Notes: a model not told the origin generated them from the letters alone. Numbered from the stretch's first letter, positions 33,297 to 45,240 are shown. The stretch is DNA of 64,000 nucleotides from Ophiobolus disseminans (GCA_010093685.1 MU006216.1:2784487-2848486), one strand, 5' to 3'. Made by a program: numbers and translations.

Positions 33297-34741
33297 TCAA
33301 GTGCGGTTATCGTCCTTTTGATTCCACTCCGGCATTGTCACGCGTTCTAGGTTCTCCCCATCTTTTGACATCTTTTTCGACGTGACTGTGTATCGAGTCT
33401 CCTTGACAATATTCCTCTGACTATCTCTATCAGTATGATCCACATCATCTCCATCTTCCAAAGTCTGAAATGAGTCCATCATCATGACACCCGGGCGGGA
33501 CGGCGTAGGCTTGGATCGCGGCGACGGCAGATACGCGCGGTCTGAAGGTCGTCTATAGACGGAACTAGTGGTGACTGTGATGCGAAGGGATAGAAGGGGC
33601 CGAAGAGCAGGCAAGGACCCGGCGACGATGCCAATGCCGAGTTCAATGAGAGACCAGAACCCAATCTTGCCGGTGCCATACATGAACTCGCCAGGGTCGC
33701 CTAGATGAAGGTGCACGTTAGTGTACGCTTGAGACGCAGCTCGTATACTCGAATCGATGGCTTACTGTAGAGAGTGAGGTACTTGAGACGAATGATGGTG
33801 GCGCAAGATGCACTATCGTAGAGTCAGTTTGACTAGAGCACGGTCAAGCTGTAGAAGACTAACAAGGAACCAAGAGCGAGCATGATGGCGACTGAGACCT
33901 TCACTTTCGGTTTCTGGGAAAAGGAGCATACATTAGCATACGCTGAGGGGAAGTAGGCTGAGAGGGCAGCTGGTGACTTACCATCTGAATGTTCCACAGC
34001 AAAAATGCTGGCAGAATAGAAAGACTGGAGTCTGTCATGATTTCCATTGCGGAAAAGAACAAGCTGACGTTGGTGTTGAGTTGGAGGTTGCATTTTCCAT
34101 CAGATTCTCCCCACAAGGTGTTGATAGGATGGCCTGCGTGATGGTCAGCGCTGCTCTTGTCGCAATATCGTGCTGATTGCGCATACAAATATTTGCAATT
34201 CCAACGCAGAACACAAGTGCAGCAATGAAGGTAAGACCAATGAGGATCCATAATACCCACTCAAACGACCTCCGATTCTCAGCGATGCGCAGGAGTGCTA
34301 CTGCAATGCTGAACTTGATGAACATGGCGCTGACTGCGTAGAAATACTCGGCAATGTAGAACATCTAGTGCGCTCAGCTCATGATCTTTCTGTACACTTT
34401 CAAGTAGTGATATATACCTTGACGCCCCTTGCGATAGTCAATAGAGACAACGCGCGAGCAAATTGTCCTGAGCCATAGAAACAGCAGGCAATGCAGAGCG
34501 CGGCTGTGACGGAGAACAGCACCTGGAAGAATATATCAGTTTGATCGTCCTTGACTTGAAATGTGTAAGCTGGAGATGTACGCACGATTCCTACCAACAT
34601 GAAGTAGTCGTCTAGTCCCCAAGTCTTTCTCCATGTCCGCACTCCGACACGAATGGGAAACACAATCCAACTCAAGACTAGCAAGACGATTGCACCATAG
34701 TACAACGCGACACCATCGCCAGCCACCTCGACCGCTCCCAT
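33297..34741 (-). CDS. SAT4/rhodopsin-like seven-helix membrane protein
   Basis: A fungal integral membrane protein of the SAT4 (PTH11-related) type. I infer seven exons beginning 34586-34741, 34418-34522, 34187-34364 and 33982-34133, two short exons at about 33864-33910 and 33766-33812, and a last exon from about 33700 to 33297. Diagnostic segments are RVGVRTWRKTWGLDDYFML in the first loop, YIAEYFYAVSAMFIKFSIAV, the extracellular Cys pair spanning the fourth join (ANIC-HPINTLWGESDGKC), TDSSLSILPAFLLWNIQM, KPKVKVSVAIMLALG, and GFWSLIELGIGIVAGSLPAL. The cytoplasmic tail of about 100 residues is polar. Members are proposed receptors or sensors; ligand and function are unknown. Confidence 0.85.
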
Positions 34742-35715
34742 GGTAGTCGTGAAATATTGTGCAATGTACTCCTCGTGAGCAGTAGCGGAAGGCGAAAGGA
34801 AACACTATTCAAGTTGTGCGGGTTTTAGACGGCTCTGCAGCGCCCATGGGGTAAGCTCCCGAAGATGAGCTCTTCCCTGTACTATAACAGTCGCCAGTTC
34901 CCTGTACGGTCATCCTGACTGACACTGGTTGGCACTGCTTGGAAGCCTAGCGCGTCTTCCTCGTCGTTGACGAAGCTGAGTGGTTGAAGGCATTCTTACA
35001 TACGACTTTAAGGCTTTGATCATCTTGCTTATTCTTACTCATACGGACTACCCCTGTATCTTGGCTTCAATGCCTCTCTCTCATTGCTCAGGTAGCCGCA
35101 AGAGGCTTTTGAGCCGGGGCAAAGCGGTGAGACTGGACTTAAATCGATCTGTTATACGTCCGTTGGAGGGGAAACGTGGGGGGTAAGCTATTCAGATGCG
35201 CACCCGAGTTTCCTTATTCAAACTCACCTGCAGCCATGCTGGAGCGATCTCGAGCCTCGAGAGGGTCTGTTACAAAAAGAAAGGCCCGTGCGACGAAAAC
35301 GTTTTACCCGAGCGAGGGGTTGAGCGTGTCATGGGGAGATACTCGTCCAGGACAATGCATTCAATAGAACGCCACTGATCACTCTACGTAGGTGTCGGGT
35401 ATGGAGGCGGCAGAGAATTCTATCTCGTTCACGTCGAGATCGTGTTGTGATGCGAGTGAAATGGGCCTGAGCATATAATGCCAACCACATACCGCTATTT
35501 GTGTACTTTAAGTGGCACGCTTCCCGGTCGGGCGTTCCCGATGCACGCACGCACGGATCAACTTCCTATTGAAGAGTTTCATGTTTCAGAGTTCCGCTTG
35601 AAAGACTCTTGCAGCCGAGATCGAGTCGTGTTGACTGTGAGATACAATCCTCGGCATCCCACATTCCCGAGGGTGTCTCACTCACGCAGCTTCATACAAT
35701 CCCCACATTTCCGAC
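34742..35715. other. Divergent intergenic region between the SAT4-type gene and SDR gene
   Basis: This 974-bp span holds both promoters. No repeat, RNA gene or coding exon is recognised; the plus-strand open frames are short and composition-biased. Confidence 0.45.
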
Positions 35716-36661
35716 ATGGCAGACTTTCAAATTAATGATGGAGATTTGATCGGCTTTGAGGGCAAGGTTGCTATCATAACAGGTACTGTTCAGTTATGTA
35801 GTGCAAGCTTACTGTCAGTAACATGTCTCAGGTGGCTCGTCCGGTATTGGCCTTGCAACGGTGGAATTGTTGGTATCACTCGGCGCCTTGGTCATAAGCG
35901 CCGACATCCAAGAACCTCCAGTAGCCGGCGATTTTCTCTTCGTGAAAACTGATGTGAGAAGCTGGACGGATTTGACCAAGCTTTTCAAGGCCGCCAAGGA
36001 GAAGCATGGCAGGATCGATTTCGTGTTCGCCAATGCTGGAATTGGCCCACGCGCAAACTACCTGGCGCTTGAGGTGGATGAGAATGGTGATCTGAAGGAG
36101 CCCAGCAAAGACACGCTGGACATCAACTTGAACAGCGTGATTAACACTGCTACGCTCGCTGTGCACTACATCAAGGACCAAGCCGAAGGCGGAGCAATCG
36201 TTCTCATGGGTTCCAGTACAAGTCTACACAACCTTCGAGCTGTTGATTACTGTAAGTGACCATGTAGGCTACATCCACATAGTTGCTGACAACTCACACC
36301 AGCGATTGCCAAATCTGGTGTTCTCGGCGTCGGCCGCGGTTTCGCGCGCTTGATGGACGTAGCTGGACTGCCCATTCGCGTCAACATCCTCGCTCCATCG
36401 TGGACAGCAACGCAAGTTTTGCCCAATCTCAAGGATCTTCTGGCTGCGGTCTCTGAGACATGCCAGCCTACCTCTGTAGTGGCTCGCGCAGTCGCTTACC
36501 TGATGGCCACAAAATCGCGACATGGCGAGGTCATCTTTGTCCGAGATGGAAAGTACAAGGAGATTGAGAAGGCGGTGTTGGCACCGGCTTATGAGACGAT
36601 CAAGGGAGACACCTTGAGCGATGATGAAGTTCTGGCAAAGGTGTCTGCATTAGGTGGTTAG
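35716..36661 (+). CDS. Short-chain dehydrogenase/reductase (SDR)
   Basis: A classical NAD(P)-dependent SDR. Three exons: 35716 to about 35782, about 35832 to 36253, and about 36303 to 36661. The first join restores the nucleotide-binding motif TGGSSGIG, and the second restores the catalytic YSIAK. Further motifs are the NAG of FANAGIG, the structural Asn in DINLNSVINTA, the catalytic Ser in MGSSTS and the NILAPSWTAT segment after the active site. Asp in ISADIQ suggests preference for NAD over NADP. The family includes 15-hydroxyprostaglandin dehydrogenase-like and levodione reductase-like members; the substrate is unknown. Confidence 0.9.
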
Positions 36662-37499
36662 ATGGTGATGGAACTTGGAAGCTCGAGATGAGAGGGCTCC
36701 AGTCTAAGCTAAAGACTAGCGTGTCTTGGCAACTCCTAACCCGATTTATCGTTCGATCGTTGGCCTCTGTGCGCTACAACTCACGACTAGTCAATCGTGA
36801 CATGCTCTGATTCTGTTCTAACCATCTGGACTGCTTTTTTTCGACCATTAACTTGTCTTTTCTGATTATTCAAGTCATCAATGCGCCTCCAACGTCGCCC
36901 ATCAGAATACCGTGGGACTCAAGCAGGGTTCAGCACAAGCTACAGTATCAGTAGCGCTTCTTTATCACCTTCCTTGCAAGTGCCATGCATCTCCTCTAAT
37001 TTGCAAGTCTATAAAATCATCGCGCAAGCATTCCCAACCATTCTCCGCATCTTGCTGGTGTTTCTTATCTTCACACCACTCCATTTGGAGTCATTGGAGC
37101 TGTTGGAGTAGTTGGAGACTCGTTATCGTGCGAATGACGTGGGTAGGCATCCTGGAATCGGCAGACAATCGAGGTGTACTAAAAACTTAAGCGAGACGTG
37201 CAACGGCTTAACAGTCGTTCTGTCTGTCTTATCGTATTTGGATCGCCGCCGAGGTTGCTTAATGTGCATCACATCGTAGCAGTTACGCCAATCGAGGGGT
37301 GTGAGTCCCTGTCGCATTCGCCGCGGATACGACTCGGTCAACGGGACTTCTGCAGCGGTAGATACGGCAATAGTTGACAGACCCAACGTATACCTGGGGA
37401 GTGATAAACGATATGTATCGACCTCGGCTGCATCATAAAAGGGCGGGACTTTGCCCAGATTCTGCTTGACTGCCAAAGATTTTCAGAACACAACTGAAA
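36662..37499. other. Intergenic region upstream of the urea transporter
   Basis: This 838-bp span precedes the DUR3-like gene. Two GATA-factor core sites are listed separately. I see no other feature. Confidence 0.5.
37228..37407. promoter_or_regulatory. Two GATA motifs upstream of the urea transporter
   Basis: CTTATC at 37228-37233 (CGATAAG on the minus strand) and TGATAA at 37402-37407 match the HGATAR site of AreA/Nit2 nitrogen regulators. Urea transporters are known nitrogen-regulated genes. The motif is short, so the assignment is only suggestive. Confidence 0.35.
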
Positions 37500-39618
37500 A
37501 TGGCGGATACAACGAAGACTCCTCTCCCTGTGGGAGCAGGCTATGGTATGATGTCTCCAAATTCGGATGGATTTACAGCTCACACTATGCAGGTGTGGTG
37601 GTTGGCATTGGGTTCTTTTTCGCGTTCCTGATGATGTTCATATCGTACCTCCAGAACCGCTACACACAGTACTCAACCCACCAATCCGAGGAGTTCAACA
37701 CCGCGTCTCGGAGCGTCAAGCCAGGCCTCATAGCGTCTGGTATCGTATCGGCATGGACCTGGGCGGCGACGCTGCTCCAATCATCGACTGTAGCATATAC
37801 CTATGGTGTTGCTGGCCCGTTTTGGTACGCCGCGGGTGCCACCGTTCAGATCCTTATGTTTTCGATTCTGGCGTGCAAGGTCAAACAGAATGCGCCGAGA
37901 TGCCACACCTACCTCGAGATCGTGAAGGCGAGATACGGGACCTTTGCTCATCTGGTCTTCATGCTGTTTGCATTCGTGACGAACATCCTGGTTGGCAGTC
38001 AGCTCCTATTGGGTGGTAGCGCTGTTGTGACAAGTCTAACTGGGATGCCGGTATATGCTGCGATCTTCCTCATTCCAGTCGGTACGATCATCTGGAAATG
38101 GTCAGATGGAACATGCTGACATAAACAGGTGTCTGCGCCTACGTTATCCTTGGTGGCTTGCGAGCGACGTTTCTCTGCGACTACAGCCACACCTTGATCC
38201 TCATGATAATCATCCTCTATTTCATGTTCAACGCATACGCAGTCAGCCCCTTGATTGGTTCGCCAGGTGAGATGTATGAACTTCTCAAGAAAGCTGGCAC
38301 GCAACGGCCGATCGCAGGAAATAAGGACGGATCATACCTGACCCTGAAGTCAAACTACGGCCTCATCTTTGGAGTCATCCAACTCTGCAGCGGATCCGGG
38401 ACTGTGTTTCTTGATCAAGCCTACTGGCAGCGTGCTATCGCCTCGAAACCGTCAACCGCCGTGCGCGCATATATCCTAGGAGGTCTCGCATGGTTCGCAA
38501 TCCCATTTGGCTTTTCAACGACAATGGGACTGGCTGCGGCAGCACTTACCGATAACCCGCGATTTCCAACATACCCTAACGTACCCACTTCTGGTCAGAT
38601 CTCTTCAGGTCTCGCAGCAGCATTTGCCGCCGAGACACTCATGGGTCAGGGAGGGGCAGTTGCTTTGCTCATTGTCCTCTTCATGGCAGTCACATCTTGC
38701 GCTTCCGCAGAGCTTATCGCAGTCTCCTCCCTGCTTACCTTCGATGTGTACAAGGCATACATCTCCCCCAATGCCACACCAAAGCAGCTCATTTTCGTCT
38801 CGCACATCATGATCTGCGTTTTCGGCCTCACTATGTCCGTATTCGCATGCATCTGGAATGCCGTATCTATCGATCTTGGCTGGCTCTTCCTCGTCATGGG
38901 CTTGCTTATTGGTGGTGCTGTCTTTCCCTGCGCCTTCACCATCCTCTGGCGCAAGCAATCCCGCCTCGGCGCCATATCAGGCTGTCTTTCTGGCCTCGCT
39001 GCAGGACTTACAGCCTGGCTGGTAACCGCCAAAACGTACTACGGTGCTATCAACATCGAGACTACGGGCATGTCATACCCAACCCTGGCCGGAAACCTGG
39101 CCTCTATTATGACGGGACTCATTGTCACGGTGGTCATCTCCCTCGTCAAGCCTGACAACTTCGACTGGGAGATTACGCGTGCGATCAACGCTGTCGTTGT
39201 GGAAGGTACAAGCCATGACGGGACCACAACACCAAGGGACTCTCCGACTCCTGAACTTTCAGATTCGGGAGAGAAGAAAGCTGAAGCCGAGACCTCTGCT
39301 GCACCTATCATAGCACTCCCGCCTCATCTAACCCCAACGACACAGGAGGAAGATAGCCCCACCGTTCTGCGTCGGTCGTTCAAACTCGCATGCATCTCTG
39401 CGTTCGTCTTGACTTTCATCCTGGACTTCCTAGTCCCGATGCCGATGTTTTTCTCGGAGTATATTTTCTCCAAAGGCTTCTTCATGGGTTGGGTAGTAGT
39501 GAGTTTTCTCTGGGTGTTTGCGTCGAGTGCAATCAGCTGTTTATTGCCAATTTGGGAGACGAGGGCGAGTTTCGGAAAGTTGGTGGGGAAAATTGGAAAG
39601 GACTTTGGGAGGATGTGA
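37500..39618 (+). CDS. DUR3: Urea/proton symporter, DUR3 family
   Basis: A plasma-membrane urea (possibly also polyamine) importer of the sodium:solute symporter superfamily. Exons 37500-37545, 37593-38081 and 38129-39618 keep frame and give 674 aa with about 15 hydrophobic segments. The first join gives VGAGYG-VVVGIGFFF, the standard N terminus of fungal DUR3. Other family segments are QNRYT, SAWTWAATLLQSSTVAYTYG, GPFWYAAGATVQI, GSGTVFLDQAYWQRAIASKP, GLAAAFAAETLMGQGGA and SCASAELIAVSSLLTFDVYK. A hydrophilic acidic segment (about residues 555-600) precedes the last two helices. Two GATA motifs lie upstream. The length is normal for the family. Confidence 0.93.
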
Positions 39619-41896
39619 GTGCGGTGGCGACGTCGTAGCATGAATAGAAAGCACTCGAGATTCTCGGTTGTATGACATTTCCACTTGGTCAGGAAGTAGT
39701 CAAGATCCTTCAGGTTATCCTGGAAGCGAACAAAGTCAGCTGAGCCCATCGCTCCGGGTTTCTAGTGCGCTCGGAATTTGTACCCGGGGTTTTCATCTGC
39801 AATCCACACCCCAGCAGCTTACTTGCCTAAGTCGGACATCGATCGTACACGGGATTCGGGTACGGCGCCCATCAGCGGTTAAGACGGCGCAGTGGTGTAT
39901 TTGCTCGGGGAATGTGACCGAGACGGTTTGAGTGTGCGAATCGAGAACGCGAAACTAGGAACACACCACTCTACAAAGACTTCATTAAACAGGAGAGAAG
40001 AGCACAAAAACAGCATCGCAAGTATGGACAATGCTTTAAAAAGAAGTTAATTCGTTGCCTTGAATGTTGCAATGCAAGGGAAGTCAAGCCAAGCCATGTC
40101 GTTACGAAATCTCCACTTTTTTGGAATTCCCATGCGCGCGCCTAGATCCGGAATGCAATTCCCATACCACCCAAATACGATCTCAATTAGATTGTACGGG
40201 CGGCCGCCGTACCCGTGTCCCCCATCTACGATCCACAGCGCGTCTGCTTACATGCCTAAATAGGAATTTCGATTCGGCTGTCGTACCCCTGCTTTGCGTA
40301 CGTGTTTGGTCTTGCAAAAGAGCATCTTTGTACATTCGCTCGGCATAAGTACCCGCAAGCCATCCATGAGCACATACGACACTTTCCGCATGCGGTATGT
40401 TGAGGTTCCCAGTGCCGAGATCCGTGGAGGTGCAGTATTTACCGGAAGGGCATTGGACCTGTCAAGATTGTGGCGGATTCACAGAGCACATGGCTGATCC
40501 AACAGCATGCCCAGATAGTGTCCGCAGTCTGACCGCAGAAGCACCTCTACAATCCACACCCTCGCCTCAAACCTACCCGAAGCAGTATCTCAGTAGAGAG
40601 GCGAGTAGAGTAGCAAAGCTAGCAAACAACGGTGTCCGCAATGTGACCGTGGAACGACCTCTGCAATCCACGCCTGTCTCAATCACCTGCCCTTTCCAGT
40701 AGAAAGAGGATTAGAAGCGTCGGATTTAGTAAAACAACGGTGTCCGCAATGTGACCGTAGAACGACCTCTACAATCCACGCCTCTTTTACCCACCTACCC
40801 TATCCAGCAGGAAGGAGAGTAGATACATCGAAGCTAGCAAACAACGGACCGTAGAAACCCCTCTACAATCGACAGCATGTGTCCAGATTACTCCATCAAG
40901 ACACGCCACGGCTCCAGAACATGGCTCCGAAAATCCTGGTGTCCGCAATGTGACCGTAGAAACCCCTCTACAATCCACAGCAAATCGACAACTTACTCCA
41001 TCCAGGCACGCCACGGCCGCATAACACGGCCCCGAAGTCCCTGGTGTCCGCAATATGCCCGTAGAAACACCTCTACAATCCACACCTGTGCCATAACCTA
41101 CTCCATCGGGGCACGCCACAATGTAAAGATAGCCACCACCCAAGCGTGCCTCGGCCATAACTAGCAGCCGCCACAATCCCACGTTTGCCCATGAAACAAC
41201 GGCGCTCCGCCGAAAATCAAGCCCGTGCCCCCCCATCCAGGCCGCTCAGAACCATGCCGACTCCCCATCGGTCCCGCAGTCCCTCCGCAAAAGCACCTCC
41301 ACTATCCACGCCAAACTCGCAATTCTACTTAAACAGGCAAGTTACAATGCATGAGTGGCCTGACTCGTGCAAATGACAGGACATGACATGACAAGGCTGA
41401 GCCGAAAAAAAAATGAACCATGGTTCCACAACGCCAATGAGTGACGTTGCATAGCGTACCACAAAACCGCTCTCCACACGAACAGCACAACATCTGGGAC
41501 CGAAATACTCCCTGCATAAGAAAGAGCGGTGTGACGAGATGATTATCCTCGCGGTTTGGGTTTCTCCGCTGCGTGCGCAAATGTATATAGACGGTACATT
41601 ATCTGTGTTCGTTATGCATCGAGTGCAACGAGGTTGCCGAATTCAGCGGCGCAGCAACAGATGCCGCGCTGCCGACGTGTTCGGGCCTTTTATGGGGATG
41701 GAAGGAAGTGGGTCCGGAAATATGACGTCTTAACATGCCGTATTTCCGGCGTGATTTTCGGACGTGGGGGCTGTGACGTATTTGGGGCGAGTATCACAGA
41801 TTTGTACATGGTTGTTTACGATATATCGCTGCTTTCAGCGGCGTGCATGTGCTATGGATCTGAATGTTGTATATGTACAATGTATACTGATATCTA
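39619..41896. other. Gene-free span containing minisatellite locus B
   Basis: Between the urea transporter (plus) and the PPR gene (minus, ending into it) lie 2.3 kb without a recognised gene. Most of 39790-41320 is the repeat array listed separately. The segment 41320-41896 holds only short chance frames. Confidence 0.6.
39790..41320 (-). repeat. Minisatellite, about 105-bp units (locus B)
   Basis: The best units carry TGTCCGCAATGTGACCGTAG, then A-rich C-rich bases, then CCTCTACAATCCACA. Clear cores lie near 40518, 40633, 40740, 40846, 40939 and 41043 (spacing mostly 104-107 bp), with degenerate copies near 39795, 40225 and 41285. Between cores, units fall into two sub-types, one with CCTACCC-TATCCAG and one with ACTCCATCCAGGCACGCCAC. 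In reverse complement the core reads GTGTGGATTGTAGAGG...TTTC..CGGT, the same as locus A. Confidence 0.8.
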
Positions 41897-44893
41897 CTAC
41901 TTGTTCAGCGGATTCCTCGGATTGGCAGCTCTTCGGAGGCGCGACTTCTTCGGCGTTTTGGTGATAGTCGAAGACGGGGTGGCGTTTGATAACATGGTCT
42001 TGAAGCCGAGGGTTGTACCGAGAGGATTGGGGGGCGCGGGCTCACTCTGATTCGTAGAAGTTGGATCCAGGATGCCGAGTTCTTGTTGCAATTTTCTGTA
42101 CTGGTATTCTGGGTCGAAAGGGCTAAGTGGTTCTTTTGGTGGCGATGGTGGCACCGGCGCTGGCTGTCGTATCTCTGCCGGAGATTCGGGCTCAGGAGTG
42201 AGCGGCTGTCCCAAGAAATCTTTTTCTTCATGCTCCGGCTCCTCTGGCACGACCCTGGTAATACCATCCTCGCTCGCAGACTCCGCTGGAAGTGCTACTT
42301 CAAGCTCATCATCTGTTAGTTGTGGCTCTCGCCACCTCCCCTCCTCCTCTTCAGCGTCAATCCGTGCTTTCTCCACCACCTGGACCTCCTTGAGAACACG
42401 ACTCTTGTCCAGCGTCAGCATGAGCTTATCGCGGTCCAAGACCTTTGCAAGCATTTTCAGCAGATCTGGCTTCATCTCCTGCTCGCTGTCAACATGCTGC
42501 ATAATTTCTCCAACACGCTCAATATGCTGGGCCCTTGCGTATCCGCGAAGCAAAACGCCATATGTGAAGCCATCAGGATTGATGCCTCGACTGCGCAGGA
42601 TCTTGAAAACACGCTCAGCCGCCTGCACTTGGCTCGTCTTAAAGAAAGCCTGCATGAAGATGTTCCAGCTGTAGATATTTGGTTGAGGTGAACCCTCAGT
42701 CATGTCTTTGATGAGCTCGGATGCACTAGCAAATTGCTGTTTTGAACAGAATGCGAGCAGAAATGCATTCCAAATGATGGGGTCCGAAGCAAGCTTTGTC
42801 AGTGCCGCATCGCTATCCTGCTGTACAAGTGTCCTGAATCGATGGTAAAGCTCCAAAACTTGCTGGCTGCTTATAGCGAGTACTGCCTGGATCTGCGCTT
42901 GTAACATGATGTACAATGCCGTAGACGTAGGTTGAAGATTCAGCAACGTTGGGGTTGGCCGCCTGTCTGTATGTGTGCTTTCCTCCCTAGCAGATGCTAA
43001 TGACCTGTATAGCCAACTTGAGATCTCCGTCCTTCTGGCTTGACTACTGATGAGCTGCAAGGGTCCGGCAGAAAAGAAGCGGAGATATTGTTGCTGAAGC
43101 AAATCCAAAGTTTGCGCCTTATCCGAGTCGTTCTGATGGCGGACGTAGAGATAGTGGAGGTAGTCCGTCGCTAGCCATGGGTCTTCAATCTTCTTCGCGA
43201 CATCAGCACAGTGTTGTGCAAATCGTGAGAATGTCGCGGGATCGCTCTGTAATGCGCACCCATGCAGAAGGATTGAATATGTATGTTTGTCTGCCTTCAG
43301 TCCGTTTGCTTGTAGGGTATTATAAATCTTAAACGCAGTGGAATAGTCGCCAGCATCCATTGCGTTGTGCATGACGACGTTGTAGAGAAGAATATCCATC
43401 TCGATGCCCAGTTGGACAATTGATGCCACGATGCCAGCGGTATTGTGGAAGCCCTCGCCTTTCGCAATGCTCTTGCGCAAAATCAGGGCGCAAGTCCATC
43501 GAAGTCTTTGCCGGTCTGATACTGTGTCCCATGCGCCAGAACCCATGATCTTCTTGAGTTCTTCCAAACAACGAAGGGCGGAAGTGAAATCTCCGGCTTT
43601 TGCAAAAGCATTAGCGTAGTGTAAGATAGTGTCGAAGCTAAGAAATGTGCGATGTTCGACAAAGCAGTCGAACAGCTTCCTAAGATCTTTCCCGTCCGCC
43701 AAGTCTACTAAATTGTATAGGAGATCCTGTGAACAAACCTCCTTCTGACCTGCCAAAGCCTTGCGGAAGAAATGAAAGAAGGCTGGGACAAAGCTTCGCC
43801 TCACAGCATTTGAATCATGACTCCACCCTTCGTTGGGGTTGTACTTGCCTCTGCGATGTACCTTTGAGAGGTGACCAAGCGCATCTGCAATAGCCTCCGT
43901 CTTGCGACCACGCAGAAGTGGATCGTTGGCTAAGACGTGGATGTACTGCATCGCACGCCCAGGTTTGCGATCCAGTAGATAGACGAGTAAACGTTGATAA
44001 GCCGTTCTCCTAGTTTGAGTGTCGAGATTCAACCAGTTTTTCCAGGCTTGGTGTAGTTCGTGCTTGGTTGCTCCTTTAAAAACTTTGAAACTCCATCGAG
44101 CGCATCGTGGATCATGTCTGATGGTGATTTTCCGCGTGTGCCGTGCTACAGATGGGTACAGCGATCGATCCAGTGCCGCAAAAGCTCGGATCAAGTTCAA
44201 TGGCTTAGTTGAGCCACCACGATATTGTCTCAGATCCAATACGGTTTTATCCCAAAGCTGCAGGTTCTCGATTCGACGGTGAAGGGAGCGATACTTTCCC
44301 TGCTTAAGGCGTGTCTTTACGCTTAATCCTGGCTCGTGGGAAATGTGCCTAGCGAGTCGCTGCCTTTCCAGGACCAGGGCAACTTCTCTTCGGGCAGCAA
44401 GCGTTGGACCTCGTCGATACAAGATTGAGGATTTGCGGTCCACAGCTGGTGTTTCAGCTCGTTGAAGAGGCTTCCGTCGACCTGGTACAATAGTACGATA
44501 GCCTCTACTATGCTGGCGAACGTAGTTCGAGATTCCCGAGTAGCAAAGCCCAACAGGCGCCAATAAATCCCTGTTCTCCAGAGGCGTGTGTCGTGGTAGA
44601 GACGTATGGAGTAGTCCAGAAGCAAGACCTCGACTCTTGTACCGTGTAAACGGGCGTCCTGAATCGGCCCAGGGCTTCTCTCCGGTCGCTGGTCCAGCAC
44701 CCACTTGTCTCAGCCCATGTCCATCCCGAATCGCCGTCTCCTTCTCTTTCTGTGATCCATATCTCTTCCTACCGTGCGGGGCCCGACTTCTCGCTACTGG
44801 CGACTCTGCGAACACTCGTGGCGCAAGGAATGGAAGGGTGGGCAACTCCGCGCTGGCGACGAAGCTAGCATTCAGAACGCGAGCTCGGGGCAT
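41897..44893 (-). CDS. Pentatricopeptide repeat (PPR) protein, probably mitochondrial
   Basis: A single-exon 998-aa protein. The N terminus (MPRARVLNASFVASAEL) is basic with few acids, consistent with a mitochondrial presequence. The middle and C-terminal parts carry helical repeats of about 35 residues, for example YNVVMHNAMDAGDYSTAFKI followed by LQANGLKADKHTYSILLHG, and YSWNIFMQAFFKTSQVQAAE followed by LRSRGINPDGFTYGVLLRGY, the hallmark PPR pattern. Such proteins bind organellar RNA and act in its processing, stability or translation. The last 130 residues are acidic then Pro-rich, ending in a basic patch (KTPKKSRLRRAANPRNP). The gene is divergent from cwf18 with 347 bp between starts. Which transcript it serves cannot be told. 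Confidence 0.9.
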   Translation of the reverse strand: MPRARVLNASFVASAELPTLPFLAPRVFAESPVARSRAPHGRKRYGSQKEKETAIRDGHGLRQVGAGPATGEKPWADSGRPFTRYKSRGLASGLLHTSLPRHTPLENRDLLAPVGLCYSGISNYVRQHSRGYRTIVPGRRKPLQRAETPAVDRKSSILYRRGPTLAARREVALVLERQRLARHISHEPGLSVKTRLKQGKYRSLHRRIENLQLWDKTVLDLRQYRGGSTKPLNLIRAFAALDRSLYPSVARHTRKITIRHDPRCARWSFKVFKGATKHELHQAWKNWLNLDTQTRRTAYQRLLVYLLDRKPGRAMQYIHVLANDPLLRGRKTEAIADALGHLSKVHRRGKYNPNEGWSHDSNAVRRSFVPAFFHFFRKALAGQKEVCSQDLLYNLVDLADGKDLRKLFDCFVEHRTFLSFDTILHYANAFAKAGDFTSALRCLEELKKIMGSGAWDTVSDRQRLRWTCALILRKSIAKGEGFHNTAGIVASIVQLGIEMDILLYNVVMHNAMDAGDYSTAFKIYNTLQANGLKADKHTYSILLHGCALQSDPATFSRFAQHCADVAKKIEDPWLATDYLHYLYVRHQNDSDKAQTLDLLQQQYLRFFSAGPLQLISSQARRTEISSWLYRSLASAREESTHTDRRPTPTLLNLQPTSTALYIMLQAQIQAVLAISSQQVLELYHRFRTLVQQDSDAALTKLASDPIIWNAFLLAFCSKQQFASASELIKDMTEGSPQPNIYSWNIFMQAFFKTSQVQAAERVFKILRSRGINPDGFTYGVLLRGYARAQHIERVGEIMQHVDSEQEMKPDLLKMLAKVLDRDKLMLTLDKSRVLKEVQVVEKARIDAEEEEGRWREPQLTDDELEVALPAESASEDGITRVVPEEPEHEEKDFLGQPLTPEPESPAEIRQPAPVPPSPPKEPLSPFDPEYQYRKLQQELGILDPTSTNQSEPAPPNPLGTTLGFKTMLSNATPSSTITKTPKKSRLRRAANPRNPLNK

Positions 44894-45240
44894 AGGAGGA
44901 CGGGATTGTCGCGCGTATCATCGAGCCATGACACGTGAAAGAGATGGTTGTAGAGCGGGCAATGTGTGTGCGGAAAAAGTTGAGATGGAAATGCACTTGT
45001 GGCTTGAGTCGCTAGCTGGAGCCTCACCTCCGGCTTTTTTGGAGCTCTCCGCAATCTTCAGCATCTCTACCAACTCCACTGTCGTATTTCATATACTGCT
45101 TGCGCATACTGCCACGAGAAGCTAAAGAAATCGCGACATAATATCAAAGCTTCTACCTTCCGCGAAAAGTTACAATATCTGCGAAGAACGCATCAAATCA
45201 CCTCGCAAAATTACATCTTCCGTCTCACACCAACCTCACC
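44894..45240. promoter_or_regulatory. Bidirectional promoter region, PPR gene / cwf18
   Basis: The 347 bp between two divergent start codons must hold both promoters and leaders. The stretch before cwf18 is C-rich and A-rich on the plus strand, usual for a fungal leader. No specific factor site is claimed. Confidence 0.5.

Noticed and set aside
42072..42674. 200-codon plus-strand frame (Ser/Gly-rich)
   Set aside because: It is the antisense shadow of the PPR protein's coding region.
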